From: Desulfocicer sp963675955
GTDB taxonomy: Bacteria > Desulfobacterota > Desulfobacteria > Desulfobacterales > Desulfobacteraceae
DNA length: 64,000 nt
Assembly: GCA_963675955.2 (NCBI GenBank)
Contig: CAXXVR010000002.1
Coordinates: 1,606,396 to 1,670,395, forward strand
Direction: 5' to 3'
Under the pieces are notes generated by a model that did not search any database, was not told where the DNA came from, and saw only the letters and a list, made by a program, of their open reading frames with translations. This document shows positions 34,936-44,963 of this stretch, in pieces (positions within the stretch are counted from its first letter, which is position 1; each line of letters opens with the position of its first letter). The translations under genes were made by a program, and so were the position numbers.

Positions 34936-35228
34936 GGGTTCACCTGCTTTTTTTGTCAAAATCGTTAATGAGGTGCATTCAGTCCCCGCTCTGCTTTTCT
35001 CAGAAAATAGCAGGAAACCAGTAGATATGCCACGTTTTTTTGAATGAAGAAACTCGGTCTGTCCCCTATTTGTGAATTACGGATTACTTCTTTACAGAAA
35101 ATATCAACATTGATAATAAGCGTATGTCGGTTTTTTTTGATCGTTTGTTATTCTTTTTACTGTCATGGAGCCATGAATCTTAGAAAGAACCGTTGCAAGT
35201 ACTATTAAAAGACCATCAAGGTGAAACT

Positions 35229-35837
35229 ATGGTTGCAAAGCAGGTGCTGGTAGCACCGGGAGCCCGCATTGAAGTGCGGGACGCAGAATGGCTGGTACGC
35301 CGGGTGGAGAAAACAGAAACCAAGGGCCAGGCCATCCATGTGGTGGGCATGTCCGAGCTGGTAAAGGGCAAAGAGGTCATTTTCCTTTCCGATGCCGAAG
35401 CCCGGACCCGCAAGAACATCAAGGTGCTGGACCCCACAGCCATTGCCGACCCCGAAAATTACGGCCCGGAGGATATCCGGGGCCTGTTCATCCGGCGATT
35501 CAAAAAAGATATCCAGAACCAGGTGGCAGGCAGCTTCCAGGAGCGGGAGATCAGGAAAATTCCCGTGCCCGCTTCCAAGGAAGAGGCCTTTGAAACCCTT
35601 GCCTCCATGACATTCCACAAGCTGGATCAGCACCGAAGCGGCAGCCTTCTTTTTAAAACCACCCTGGAGAAATCCCTTTTCTCCTCCCCGGCCGCCTGCC
35701 TCCAGACCCTTGACAACCGCATGGCCACCCTGGAAAAAGCCAAAGGGTCATCCCCATACTTGAAGCATTTTTCAAGAATGTGGCCAGGATTAAACCCTCA
35801 GCCTTTACCAAATTCAACAAGTTTCTTAAGTTTCTGA
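35229..35837 (+). pseudogene. SNF2-type helicase remnant (internal deletion and frameshift)
   Basis: About 200 residues survive of what resembles a SNF2/RapA-type helicase of about 1,000 residues. The first 70 (VAPGARIEVRDAEWLVRRV) look like the N-terminal domain. The next part (GLFIRRFKKDIQNQV, SLLFKTTLEKSLFSSPAACL) resembles the region after the first ATPase lobe, so Walker A and DEAH-like motifs have been lost in an internal deletion. Near 35,750 the homologous reading shifts frame (EAFFKNVARIKPSAFTKF continues in another frame). The IS66-type element begins 65 bp downstream. Relatives of this helicase occur in defence islands such as DISARM; that affiliation is inference. Confidence 0.7.
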
Positions 35838-35901
35838 CGGATAAAAACAGTGGGGTCAGAGTATGGTTTTTTAAAATGTAAAATCCTAATTTTTTAGTAA
35901 C

Positions 35902-37672
35902 TATTCAGCGTCGAAAAAAAATGGGTTTGTTTTCATTTTTTGCTTGACAGGGTTTCTGTGCAAAAAACGATTTTTTGAGGTGTGTTTCAAGCCTCCTTAT
36001 TTTGAATAAGAATAGACCCAAAATCGCACATTACATCAATAAATGTGTCACTGTTAATGGCTGGCCACATTGAAAATAAATAAATGCAATCAGAGGCAAC
36101 CTGAAGCGAAAATTTTGCCTCTGAAAACCTGTGTTATAATACCTCTCATAATCAAAACGAATTAGAGGGAGGTGCTTGTTGGGAGTAAAGGTGGATTCGA
36201 TCGACGTAGACAAATCAGTTGAGGCAGCCAGAAAATTGCTGGAGAAGGAACAGGTTTCTCCGGGATTGAAAGCTGCACTTGACGTTTTGTTTTTGTTGAT
36301 CTCTTTGCTATGCAACCGCCTGACGCTTAACAGCAGTAACAGCAGCAAGCCGCCCTCTTCAGACCCCAATCGAGAAAGACCAAAACGAAAACCGGGTTCA
36401 AAAAAGCCTGGAGGACAAGCTGGGCATAAAGGCTCTACCCTGGAAAGAGATCCAAACCCTGATTTTGTAGAACCAATAAATGTGGACAGAAGCACCCTTC
36501 CCGAGGGCACTTATAAAGAGGTAGACCCCGTTATCAGGCAGGTGATTGAGATTGACATCACAAAGGTTGTGACGGAATACCAGGCTCAAGTGCTTGAGGA
36601 TGAAAAAGGCACACGCTATACCGCTAATTTCCCTGAAGGCGTCACTAAAGCCGTTCAATATGGTGTCAGTGTGAAGGCCCACGCCACTTTTTTCTCCCAG
36701 TATCAGCTAATTCCCTACGACAGGGTGGAAGAGACCTTCAGAGACCAGTTGGGAATTTCCATCAGTAAAGGCTCGGTGTATAACTTCAACAAAGAGGCCT
36801 TTGATAAACTGGAGGAGTTTGACCAAATCGTTAAACGCAGACTGTTTCAGTCTCATTTATGTCATGCCGATGAGACTGGCATCAATATAAACAGTGTCAG
36901 GCGTTGGCTGCACTGCACATCCAATGCCCAGTGGACTTATTTTTTCCCCCATGAGAAAAGAGGCAGTGAGGCCATGGATGAAATAGGGATTCTTCCCCTG
37001 TTCAAAGGGATTCTGTGCCATGCCCACTGGAAACCATACTTAAAATATGATTGTCTACATTCCCTTTGCAATGCGCATCACTTGAGGGAGTTGGAAAGAG
37101 CTTGGGAACAAGACGATCAAAAATGGGCAAGAGACATGCGAGAGCTGTTGAAAGAGATCAATATTGCTGTGGATGACGCAGGAGGTCAGCTCAACCCAGC
37201 GGATTCCGAAAAATACAGAAAAAGATATCGGGATGTGCTGGAAAAAGCCCATATTGAGTGTCCGCCACCGGATGAAAGCAAGAGAAGAAAAGGCCAACGG
37301 GGCAGACTCAAACGCTCCAAATCAAGAAGCCTCCTTGAACGACTGATGGGTTATGAAACGGAAACGCTGAGATTCATGGACGAATTAATAGTACCCTTCA
37401 CCAACAACCAAGGGGAAAATGATCTCAGAATGACCAAAGTTCATCAGAAAATATCCGGATGCTTCCGCTCCATGGAGGGGGCTAAAATTTTTTGTCGAGT
37501 TCGAAGTTATCTTTCCACGTGCAAGAAGCATGGAGTGATGGCCAGCGATGCATTGCGTACTTTGTTCGAAGGTAATCTTCCCGCTTTTTGTTATGAAGAT
37601 TAATTACATTAGAGCATTACTCTGTTGTCTTTTCGATAAATCGATAGGGTAATGTTTTACGACGCTGAATAA
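35902..37672 (+). mobile_element. IS66-family-like insertion sequence
   Basis: Bounded by inverted ends TATTCAGCGTCG at about 35,902 and CGACGCTGAATA ending at about 37,672, enclosing one transposase gene. No clear direct target repeat is seen (flanks TTAGTAAC and AATACATT). The tnpA/tnpB accessory genes of classical IS66 are absent, as in the single-gene subgroup. The right end lies 5 bp from the first CRISPR repeat, and the left end abuts the helicase remnant. Confidence 0.8.
36176..37603 (+). CDS. IS66-family transposase
   Basis: A 475-residue transposase. The N-terminus has the SSNSSKPPSSDPNRERPKRK basic linker typical of IS66 TnpC, then a zinc-finger-like and central DDE region (CHADETGININSVRRWLH, and LCNAHHLRELERAWE). 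The C-terminus carries the NNQGENDLRMTKVHQKISGC motif and FRSMEGAKIFCRVRSYL. Starts at TTG (36176 or 36179) behind AGGGAGGT. It appears intact, so the element may still be active. Confidence 0.93.
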   Translation: MLGVKVDSIDVDKSVEAARKLLEKEQVSPGLKAALDVLFLLISLLCNRLTLNSSNSSKPPSSDPNRERPKRKPGSKKPGGQAGHKGSTLERDPNPDFVEPINVDRSTLPEGTYKEVDPVIRQVIEIDITKVVTEYQAQVLEDEKGTRYTANFPEGVTKAVQYGVSVKAHATFFSQYQLIPYDRVEETFRDQLGISISKGSVYNFNKEAFDKLEEFDQIVKRRLFQSHLCHADETGININSVRRWLHCTSNAQWTYFFPHEKRGSEAMDEIGILPLFKGILCHAHWKPYLKYDCLHSLCNAHHLRELERAWEQDDQKWARDMRELLKEINIAVDDAGGQLNPADSEKYRKRYRDVLEKAHIECPPPDESKRRKGQRGRLKRSKSRSLLERLMGYETETLRFMDELIVPFTNNQGENDLRMTKVHQKISGCFRSMEGAKIFCRVRSYLSTCKKHGVMASDALRTLFEGNLPAFCYED

Positions 37673-37677
37673 ATACA

Positions 37678-39566
37678 TTTTTTAACTGCCTACACGGCGG
37701 ATCACCTACAATGATTTTGATCTATTCTTGTACGCCATCTTTTAACCGCCTACACGGCGGATCACGACGGGGCGACCCGGGAGGAGGTACCGGTGCGTCT
37801 TTTAACCGCCTACACGGCGGATCACTTGGTTCTTTATAATTCTCAATGCCTTTGGTCTCTTTTAACCGCCTACACGGCGGATCACAAAAACACGAAGCAC
37901 ATATAAAAAAGGTATTTTCTTTTAACCGCCTACACGGCGGATCACAATTTACTGCATAAAAAACGGTTGCAAATTGGTCTTTTAACCGCCTACACGGCGG
38001 ATCACTTTAGAATTTTCACCAACAACGGTATCTGCCATCTTTTAACCGCCTACACGGCGGATCACATGAACAGTACCAATGATAGACGGTACCTGGTTCT
38101 TTTAACCGCCTACACGGCGGATCACACGCGGGAACCTTTGCCGTAAAAGATCCTGATTCTTTTAACCGCCTACACGGCGGATCACTTGAGCTCTTCAAGG
38201 GTGAGTCCCAGGGCCATTCTTTTAACCGCCTACACGGCGGATCACGAGGTACGGAAACTGGCCCAGATGACGGTGTATCTTTTAACCGCCTACACGGCGG
38301 ATCACTGTTCCACATTACAGTCATCAAAAATGTTCACATCTTTTAACCGCCTACACGGCGGATCACGCTATTGTGGCCTTACTTTATCTTGACACCGGTC
38401 TTTTAACCGCCTACACGGCGGATCACCGGGGACCAGGATCGGCGGGGAACGGAAACCTTCTTTTAACCGCCTACACGGCGGATCACATAAATATATGGAA
38501 GTCTTTTTTTGTTATTTTTCTTTTAACCGCCTACACGGCGGATCACGCGACTGTTCTTACCGGGCTTGGTGTCATTTGTCTTTTAACCGCCTACACGGCG
38601 GATCACCTGATAGTGATGTTTGCACATGTTCTTTGCATTCTTTTAACCGCCTACACGGCGGATCACAGATCATCTGGAAACCGGCTTATTGACACAGATC
38701 TTTTAACCGCCTACACGGCGGATCACTTACTTTAGCAGGTATGCTTTTAATTTTTAGGTCTTTTAACCGCCTACACGGCGGATCACGTGGGCTCGAACCA
38801 GGGGAGCACCGGGACAGATCTTTTAACCGCCTACACGGCGGATCACATGCTATTTCGCCGTTATCCCCGGTGTACACTTCTTTTAACCGCCTACACGGCG
38901 GATCACATCGTCTCCGTCTCCTGGGTCATCTTCCACCGTCTTTTAACCGCCTACACGGCGGATCACCGTTCCAGCTGCAATAATGAAACTTATACAAATC
39001 TTTTAACCGCCTACACGGCGGATCACTTTCAATTCTGGATGAAAATGAAAGGTGGTCCTCTTTTAACCGCCTACACGGCGGATCACCCCCGGTGGGCAGC
39101 TGGGGAACGGGTTTACAATCTTTTAACCGCCTACACGGCGGATCACGAGACCATCAAAATCCGGCCCGAGGGGGTGATTCTTTTAACCGCCTACACGGCG
39201 GATCACCAGCAAGGCACGCCGTATGGGCTGACTCCGGTTCTTTTAACCGCCTACACGGCGGATCACAAATACATGGCGTTTACTCTCATGTTTTCGATTC
39301 TTTTAACCGCCTACACGGCGGATCACGCCACCGGGCTGAAACCGAAACCTATAACGAGTCTTTTAACCGCCTACACGGCGGATCACCATAGTTCACCGGT
39401 TTTCCAAGCAGGATATCATCTTTTAACCGCCTACACGGCGGATCACGAGAATCGATAACGCCGTCGCCATCTTCATCGTCTTTTAACCGCCTACACGGCG
39501 GATCACAAAAAACCCCCTGGCCTGGGAGATCCAGAGCATCTTTTAACCGCCTACACGGCGGATCAC
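37678..39566 (-). CRISPR. Type I-F CRISPR array, 32 repeats and 31 spacers
   Basis: 28-bp repeats alternate with 32-bp spacers (one of 33 bp at about 38,306-38,338), period 60. Read on the minus strand, the repeat begins GTGAT, has a 5-bp stem CCGCC/GGCGG with loop GTGTA, and ends in the 8-nt tail TTAAAAGA, the same plan as known I-F repeats. Transcription should therefore run leftward, from a leader beside cas6f. All repeats are identical except the leftmost (37,678-37,705), which has TT for TC and AACTGCC for AACCGCC, as expected for the oldest, leader-distal end. No spacer is duplicated by eye. Spacer origins are unknown. Confidence 0.97.
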
Positions 39567-39716
39567 TGCATGGTCATATCTCTATACCACTAAAATAATT
39601 ATGAAAATAGCTTTTATTTCAAAAAAACCTTGCTTTTAAAGATCTGGTGGTAAAGTATTGAATTTATGTCTTATCCCTCAAGACTATGAAAAGAAAGGTA
39701 AAAGTCATCTATTCTT
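39567..39716 (-). promoter_or_regulatory. Probable CRISPR leader
   Basis: 150 bp of AT-rich sequence between the youngest repeat and the cas6f stop codon. Orientation of the repeats and position of the degenerate terminal repeat place the leader here. It should contain the array promoter and integration signals. I do not see an unambiguous -35/-10 pair. Confidence 0.65.
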
Positions 39717-40322
39717 TTAAAAATGCGGCAAACTCATACCCCCTTTACACAGCCCATAGTTTGAAAAACTTCCATTCCCCTGAAAATCACAAAATTTTCG
39801 TTCAATAAATAGAGAAAACGAATGACCATTTTCATTGCTTAACATTTTAAAATAATGAATATTTACAGAAGAAAGAGTCTTGTTGTCTTTTTTATCAAGC
39901 ATTGAGAATATATTTCCACGACTTTTTGCCCTACGCTTCTTTCGTTTTACAAAGTGGTTTCCAGCCTTTTCTTTTTTGCGATCTCGGGTAAATTTTACGT
40001 AGGAATCGGTATCAGGGGTTTGTTGAATCGGATAAATTCTGACGCAACCTGTGCTAGTAAAATGAATTAAAGACGGCTCGTTAATAATTAAACTCAGTTT
40101 ATTAATACTGCCAAACAAACGAATAGTATTGCCAATTGATCCATGTTTGATTATTTTGCCTTGGTCATTCATTTCATGATCATACCAGTCGGGAAAACCT
40201 ATCCCTATTTTTTGTTCAGAATCTGAAATAATACCGTGGAGTGTTTGATAAATTTTGTTCAGCATAAAATGGATATCATCAGGTATTACCGTTATTAAAA
40301 TATCTGCATAATATTCAGTCAT
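39717..40322 (-). CDS. cas6f: CRISPR RNA endonuclease Cas6f (Csy4)
   Basis: A 201-residue Cas6f. The C-terminal GNGSFSNYGLCKGGMSLPHF fits the G-L-x-K-G-G-x-x-P-x-F family signature. A histidine at position 29, the catalytic position in P. aeruginosa Csy4, is present, and an Arg/Lys-rich helix (KRKKRRAKSR) can bind the repeat hairpin. It cuts pre-crRNA at the 3' base of the stem, leaving the 8-nt handle UUAAAAGA here. Start at 40322 (MTEYYADIL); longer readings lack family similarity. Last gene of the cas8f-5f-7f-6f operon, next to the array. Confidence 0.95.
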   Translation of the reverse strand: MTEYYADILITVIPDDIHFMLNKIYQTLHGIISDSEQKIGIGFPDWYDHEMNDQGKIIKHGSIGNTIRLFGSINKLSLIINEPSLIHFTSTGCVRIYPIQQTPDTDSYVKFTRDRKKEKAGNHFVKRKKRRAKSRGNIFSMLDKKDNKTLSSVNIHYFKMLSNENGHSFSLFIERKFCDFQGNGSFSNYGLCKGGMSLPHF

Positions 40323-40366
40323 TTCTTTTGATATTTTTTCCACGAGTTCAACACCTTCTGTTAAAA

Positions 40367-41437
40367 TTATTTTTTCTTTGAGAAAACGCCACCCCGGATA
40401 AAACATGCGGCTACAAATAAGCTTTCATCTGATGCACTGTTTGTGAAACTAATATCTTGGGTAATTTTTTCAAGTTTCATGAGCAAGTTATAAAAATCAG
40501 TTTTTGTTTTCTTGTCGGCACGGAAAGCTTTCTGTAAGGACTGATTGACACCATAGGGTTCCACAGCAATAGGATAGGAGGCATCTTTTGCATACCAATT
40601 ATCAATTGTGCGAATTGCGTTTCCTATTTTTTGACTGTGCATATATGCTTGGTTGTTGCTATCAGAAAGGACTAACTTTGCAAGAATCTTTTTTGTTTTT
40701 CCGGAGAATAATTCATTGGGAAATTCTTGGCTTGGATAAACATCCTGCCCGCGGCCGAGGGTGGATTTTGCTGTGATATCAAAATGCAATACACGGTGAT
40801 CTTCAAGTTTACTTTTTAGCTGATCAGCAAACATTTTTACAAATTGTCCAGCCATTTTTTTATCTTTTTCTTTTTTGAGATTTGATAGAGAAAGATTGTT
40901 TTTTGGATCAATATCAGCAACAAAAAATGTATGGCTGATACCGTTGGCTTTAATAGTGGTATTGACGTTCTCTCCATAACGGTTACGCCAGAGAATAGAG
41001 CCATTGATGAAATTCATGAAATATTTTTCACTCAAAATGTCTATTCCACCAACAGCTATAAATTCTTTAAGAAATGCATGGTGTCTAATCATATAAACAT
41101 CACTGTTGCAAGCAGATGGGACGTGGAGATGTGGTAAAATAGAAATTGTTCCATTTAAGACAAGAGTGTCTTTATTAACTGGTAACCTTGCTATCTCAAT
41201 TGCCTGAATATTAGGATTGTTTGGACTTTTCTCACTCTTTTCAAGTTGAGCTTCAACATCTTTGACGTGATTTGAAATTGTTCCTCTAATGGTATCTACC
41301 GCGACAGATATTGGCTGAATATCGGCTGGGTCAAACGTTTTTGAATCCATAGCTGACATTGTAAATATTGAAGGATTAATACTTCTTGTTATAGCTAACA
41401 ATGACGGATGCTTATCTTCTCTTTTTTCCTTACTCAT
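40367..41437 (-). CDS. cas7f: Cas7f (Csy3), backbone of the I-F surveillance complex
   Basis: A 356-residue Csy3. Recognisable stretches include LAITRSINPSIFTMSAMD at the N-terminus, NPNIQAIEIARLPVNKDTL, ILWRNRYGENV, STLGRGQDVYPSQEF and the C-terminal SDESLFVAACFIRGGVFS. Six copies normally form the helical backbone along the crRNA. Start preceded by AGGAG. GC content is low, like the rest of the cas genes and unlike the flanking chromosome. Confidence 0.95.
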   Translation of the reverse strand: MSKEKREDKHPSLLAITRSINPSIFTMSAMDSKTFDPADIQPISVAVDTIRGTISNHVKDVEAQLEKSEKSPNNPNIQAIEIARLPVNKDTLVLNGTISILPHLHVPSACNSDVYMIRHHAFLKEFIAVGGIDILSEKYFMNFINGSILWRNRYGENVNTTIKANGISHTFFVADIDPKNNLSLSNLKKEKDKKMAGQFVKMFADQLKSKLEDHRVLHFDITAKSTLGRGQDVYPSQEFPNELFSGKTKKILAKLVLSDSNNQAYMHSQKIGNAIRTIDNWYAKDASYPIAVEPYGVNQSLQKAFRADKKTKTDFYNLLMKLEKITQDISFTNSASDESLFVAACFIRGGVFSKKK

Positions 41438-41455
41438 TTTTTTGATCTCCTATTA

Positions 41456-42400
41456 TTAATAAATACCTTTTAAAAGATAGAGGTTGTTGAGTCTGTCAGT
41501 TTCATACTTCCACCAGGTATTTAGCCCTTCGTTCTTTAGATATGACCCCATACTCCATGCACGGCCCAGACCGATAAGGGATTCGGCCATAATATGTTGA
41601 TGGCCAAATCGGGAAAATGGGCTATTAAATGGTTCATCAAGACCGATATAGCCAATTGCAAGAGGAATATATAATGGTTTGTACTCTTTGGGTAATGGCC
41701 TTTCCTTATCTTCCTCAATTGTAAATGTTCCGTCTGTCCTATTGATTTTTTTAGTTTCATAAATTATTTTTTTGCGACTGATACAGCTTAACAAAATATC
41801 AAGTGGATCATTATCTGGAAATTCACCCATCAGTTCCTCCATCTCTTCAGTGGCATCTTCAATTACAAAGGAGTAAGGTGATATACATTTTAGAGCGGCA
41901 TGAAATTTTTCTTCATTCTCATAAAAAAGAATAGCTGAATATTTTTTTGGATTTTCAAGCCTTCCTGAACAAAATGGAAGGCTTAAAATAATATTTTTGA
42001 AGATTGTACTTTGAATGAAGTTGTAAAACTTTATTGTATTGTCAAGTGCATCATCCAGATCTATCCTCATAATTAAATCAAAATCAAAATGAATTAATGG
42101 TCGCTCAATGGTAGCTGCTGTAACTCCCTTTCTAAGACTGTCCGGTTGGTAATTAACATATTTTGGATGCGTTTCTAACAGCTGCATATCATGAATTATT
42201 AACATAAAATCCATGATTTTAGGTACACTGTCTCCTGTTTCTGCAAACCATTCCATATTATCCTTAAAAAATCTTTGGATAACATGACAGAAACCAGCAG
42301 GGCCGGTCATTGCTGGCAAACCAATCGAATAAAATCCGGCCATTGCATTTGCATCCAACACTCTGAAATTTTTCAAATGAATATATTCAGTCGTCTTCAC
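41456..42400 (-). CDS. cas5f: Cas5f (Csy2)
   Basis: A 314-residue Csy2. The opening (EYIHLKNFRVLDANAMAG) and FYSIGLPAMTGPAGFCHVIQ match the family, as does the C-terminal FGHQHIMAESLIGLGRAWSM. It caps the 5' handle of the crRNA together with Cas8f. It starts with GTG at 42400, whose last bases overlap the TGA stop of cas8f (GTGA), with GGGGAGGT upstream. Translational coupling is likely. Confidence 0.93.
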   Translation of the reverse strand: MKTTEYIHLKNFRVLDANAMAGFYSIGLPAMTGPAGFCHVIQRFFKDNMEWFAETGDSVPKIMDFMLIIHDMQLLETHPKYVNYQPDSLRKGVTAATIERPLIHFDFDLIMRIDLDDALDNTIKFYNFIQSTIFKNIILSLPFCSGRLENPKKYSAILFYENEEKFHAALKCISPYSFVIEDATEEMEELMGEFPDNDPLDILLSCISRKKIIYETKKINRTDGTFTIEEDKERPLPKEYKPLYIPLAIGYIGLDEPFNSPFSRFGHQHIMAESLIGLGRAWSMGSYLKNEGLNTWWKYETDRLNNLYLLKGIY

Positions 42401-43824
42401 AATAATACCTCCCCACTAAACAGGTATTTTTCGATTGTTGTTTGTAATAAATCGGCAATGTTAAATTGCTGTGCAGCAGTATCAATTTTGATACCCTCTA
42501 TTAATTTTGTTTGAATATGTTTTGCTAAGTTTTTTTTATCCGTTGCGTTTATTTTCGTTATAGCTTTATTGATAATCATTTTTGATAATAATGGCTCGCC
42601 AGGTAAAACAGAGTGAGCATATTTTAATTCAAGGATATCAAGCAAATTTATTGCTTTCTCATAAACGTTTATTGTTTGTTTTTCCCAGAGTGCATGGTAT
42701 CTCAAGGCATCGTATGTTGAACAAACACTGTCAAGAATTAAACAAATTTTGCCGCATAAAAATTTTTTCATAACTTCATTTTTTGCTTCTAAATGTGTTT
42801 TTTCGAGGAAAGACCAATCAAATATATAAAAATTAAACAATGTTTTGGTTCTGCAGGCTCGACGAAGCGATTTTTCAAGAATTGATTTATTCCTTTTAAA
42901 GGGCAAGGTTGATCGTAAATGACGTTGATGCCCCCCAATGCTTAAATTATATGTTCCTGAATTTTGAGGTTTTGTGCCACCAATTTTGCAAGTGATAGTA
43001 AATACAGGGTCATTTTTTTCAATAAATCGGTTTTTTAATCTGAGATTTATTTGATTAACAACGGCAATTGCGGGTAAGCTTGTAATATTTAAATACCTTT
43101 TACAATTATCATCAATTGGGAAGCAGGTTTGTGGAAAATCACCTAATAATTTATTATCATTGTTAATGTTTTGTTTTGCATTGTCTGTCAAAAAATCAAC
43201 CTGACTTTTTGTGAACCCAATGTTAATCATGCTGGATTTAATACCCAGATCTTCATTTAATAGGCTATCTATAATATTTATTACTTTCCCTTTATAAATA
43301 AATTCTGTTTCAATAAAAATTGCTTTGCTTGAAGATGTTATTGACACTTTTTTTGCAAAGGTATTTAATGTTGAACTGCAAACATATGGTAATGTACTAT
43401 TCCGTTGTTTGACGGGTGCATAAAATGATGTTCTGCTTTTTGGATCAGCAAGTTTAGCTTGGTGTGTCGATATTGCCTTTATTGCAGATGGCCATTTTTT
43501 TATTGCGTGCTTGATTAGTTCTTTAGTTTGAGTTTCATTAAATTGCTCAGTTAATGATTCAAAAAGTAAGTATTTTAACCAGTTATCAATATCGTTTTCA
43601 GGAATTTCACAAAGAAGTCCTGCTGGTGACATGATATACCTGAAAATATCATCAGTCACTTTTTTTTTCATGTTTGGAATGGTTGGAAGTTTTTCTAAAA
43701 AATAAAATCTGTCCTGATAAGATAGTTGATATAAAATATCTCGAACCCAATTTTTATCAACATCTCCAGGCTTTTGTTTTATTTTCTCTTCAATGGTTTT
43801 GTTTGCCTGTTGAAGCGATAGCAT
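42397..43824 (-). CDS. cas8f: Cas8f (Csy1), large subunit
   Basis: A 475-residue Csy1. Family landmarks include HQAKLADPKSRTSFYAPVK near the middle, NIGFTKSQVDFLTDN, the GGTKPQNSGTYNLSIGGHQR segment (the 'KPQN' region of Csy1) and LPFKRNKSILEKSLRRACRT. It recognises the CC PAM and recruits Cas2-3. Start ATG at 43824 behind AAGGAG. First gene of a leftward operon. The divergent cas1 gene begins 242 bp away, so the two cas transcripts share one intergenic control region. Confidence 0.94.
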   Translation of the reverse strand: MLSLQQANKTIEEKIKQKPGDVDKNWVRDILYQLSYQDRFYFLEKLPTIPNMKKKVTDDIFRYIMSPAGLLCEIPENDIDNWLKYLLFESLTEQFNETQTKELIKHAIKKWPSAIKAISTHQAKLADPKSRTSFYAPVKQRNSTLPYVCSSTLNTFAKKVSITSSSKAIFIETEFIYKGKVINIIDSLLNEDLGIKSSMINIGFTKSQVDFLTDNAKQNINNDNKLLGDFPQTCFPIDDNCKRYLNITSLPAIAVVNQINLRLKNRFIEKNDPVFTITCKIGGTKPQNSGTYNLSIGGHQRHLRSTLPFKRNKSILEKSLRRACRTKTLFNFYIFDWSFLEKTHLEAKNEVMKKFLCGKICLILDSVCSTYDALRYHALWEKQTINVYEKAINLLDILELKYAHSVLPGEPLLSKMIINKAITKINATDKKNLAKHIQTKLIEGIKIDTAAQQFNIADLLQTTIEKYLFSGEVLL

Positions 43825-44066
43825 TTGCTGTACTCCTTGTTTTTAGGTTTAAAAACAAATTTTTAACGTTGTTATTGATTCGCATATTATAGTTCCGGTC
43901 AAATGATTTGATGCAGGATTTAAGCCCCAAAACAGTATCATGTCACGTGACCGGTGCTATAGGCTAATGCAAAAAAAGCTTTATCTGCAATATTTTTAAA
44001 TTTTATGCTTTTATAAATACATTATAAAGGGTAAGAATAATAATGCAAGAATAAAAAGGAAAAAAA
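43825..44066. promoter_or_regulatory. Divergent cas promoter region with mini-CRISPR target site
   Basis: 242 bp of AT-rich sequence between cas8f and cas1. The plus strand has TATAAA at 44012-44017 and again at 44023-44028, likely -10 elements for cas1; its ribosome-binding site AAGGA is at about 44055. The minus strand of 44018-44031 reads CCC then TTTATAATGTA. The latter equals the first 11 nt of the spacer in the degenerate mini-array at 48,604-48,686, and the CC is the type I-F PAM in the correct position. Binding of the Csy complex here would cover the cas1 -10 region. Confidence 0.7.
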
Positions 44067-44945
44067 ATGAGCATTCTCCCGAGCCATAAAAATGGTATAA
44101 TTTACATTGAGCATTGCCGTATCGTGGTTTCTGATGAACGCCTTGCTTATTTAAGAAAAAATGATGCAGTTGAAAAATATTGGTCAATTCCATTTGCAAA
44201 TACAAATGTTTTACTGTTGGGACCTGGGACATCATTAACACAACAGGCTGCCAAATCTTTAACAAGCGAAGGGGTTATGGTGGGCTTTACGGGTGGCGGT
44301 GGCGCTCCATTATATTTTGCTTCTCAGAATGAATATCGACCAACAGAATATCTGCAAGGCTGGGTAAGTTTTTGGTTTGATAAGAAGAAGCGATTGAAGA
44401 TCGCAAAACAATTTCAGGTAAAACGATGTGAACAGGTTCAAGAATTCTATTCTAAAAAATTTAAAAATAAAATTGATGTGAGACTTTGTATTGATCAATA
44501 TCTCAAGCATATAAAAATAGCTAAAAATAATGAAGCATTGATGGGGTATGAAGCCAATTTTGCAAAAACGCTCTATTTTTTGTTGGCAAACCATTTTGAA
44601 ATAGAAAATTTTACACGAAATCCCAAGGATAAAGATGAAATAAATAAATATTTAGATCAAGGTAATTATTTGGCTTATGGCTTAGGGGCTTCTGCTCTCT
44701 GGATTTTGGGTATTCCACATTCAATGCCAGTATCCCATGGAATGACGCGGAGGGGAGCTTTAGTCTTTGATGTAGCGGATATAATCAAAGACGCATGTAT
44801 TATGCCTAATGCTTTTATATCCGCAGCCAAAAAAGAGACTGAAAGTGAATTTAGGGGCAGATGCATTAAAACTTTGGATGACCTGAAAGCTTTGGAAATT
44901 ATGCTGAAACAGATTATTAAAGCATGTTCAGGGTGGGATCATTAA
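44067..44945 (+). CDS. cas1: CRISPR integrase Cas1 (subtype I-F)
   Basis: A 292-residue Cas1f. Opening ILPSHKNGIIYIEHCRIVV and the segments LLGPGTSLTQQAAKSLTSEG, VGFTGGGGAPLY, ALMGYEANFAKTLYFLLANH (with the metal-binding Glu) and SMPVSHGMTRRGALVFDVAD (His and Asp ligands) are present. With the Cas2 part of Cas2-3 it inserts new spacers. Start at 44067 after AAGGAAAAAAA. It precedes cas2-3 by 18 nt, so the two form a unit. Confidence 0.96.
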   Translation: MSILPSHKNGIIYIEHCRIVVSDERLAYLRKNDAVEKYWSIPFANTNVLLLGPGTSLTQQAAKSLTSEGVMVGFTGGGGAPLYFASQNEYRPTEYLQGWVSFWFDKKKRLKIAKQFQVKRCEQVQEFYSKKFKNKIDVRLCIDQYLKHIKIAKNNEALMGYEANFAKTLYFLLANHFEIENFTRNPKDKDEINKYLDQGNYLAYGLGASALWILGIPHSMPVSHGMTRRGALVFDVADIIKDACIMPNAFISAAKKETESEFRGRCIKTLDDLKALEIMLKQIIKACSGWDH

Positions 44946-44963
44946 AGTCGGGGTAAGGGAAAG

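Noticed and set aside
38016..39458. Long repetitive open frames across the CRISPR array (recurrent LLTAYTADH or DPPCRRLKD peptides)
   Set aside because: They are translations of the 28-bp repeat with its 60-bp period (divisible by three), not genes.
44018..44031. A full protospacer for one of the 31 array spacers in the cas promoter
   Set aside because: Only the degenerate mini-array spacer matches here, and only over its first 11 nt. I saw no array spacer matching this region, so autoimmune cleavage is not indicated.
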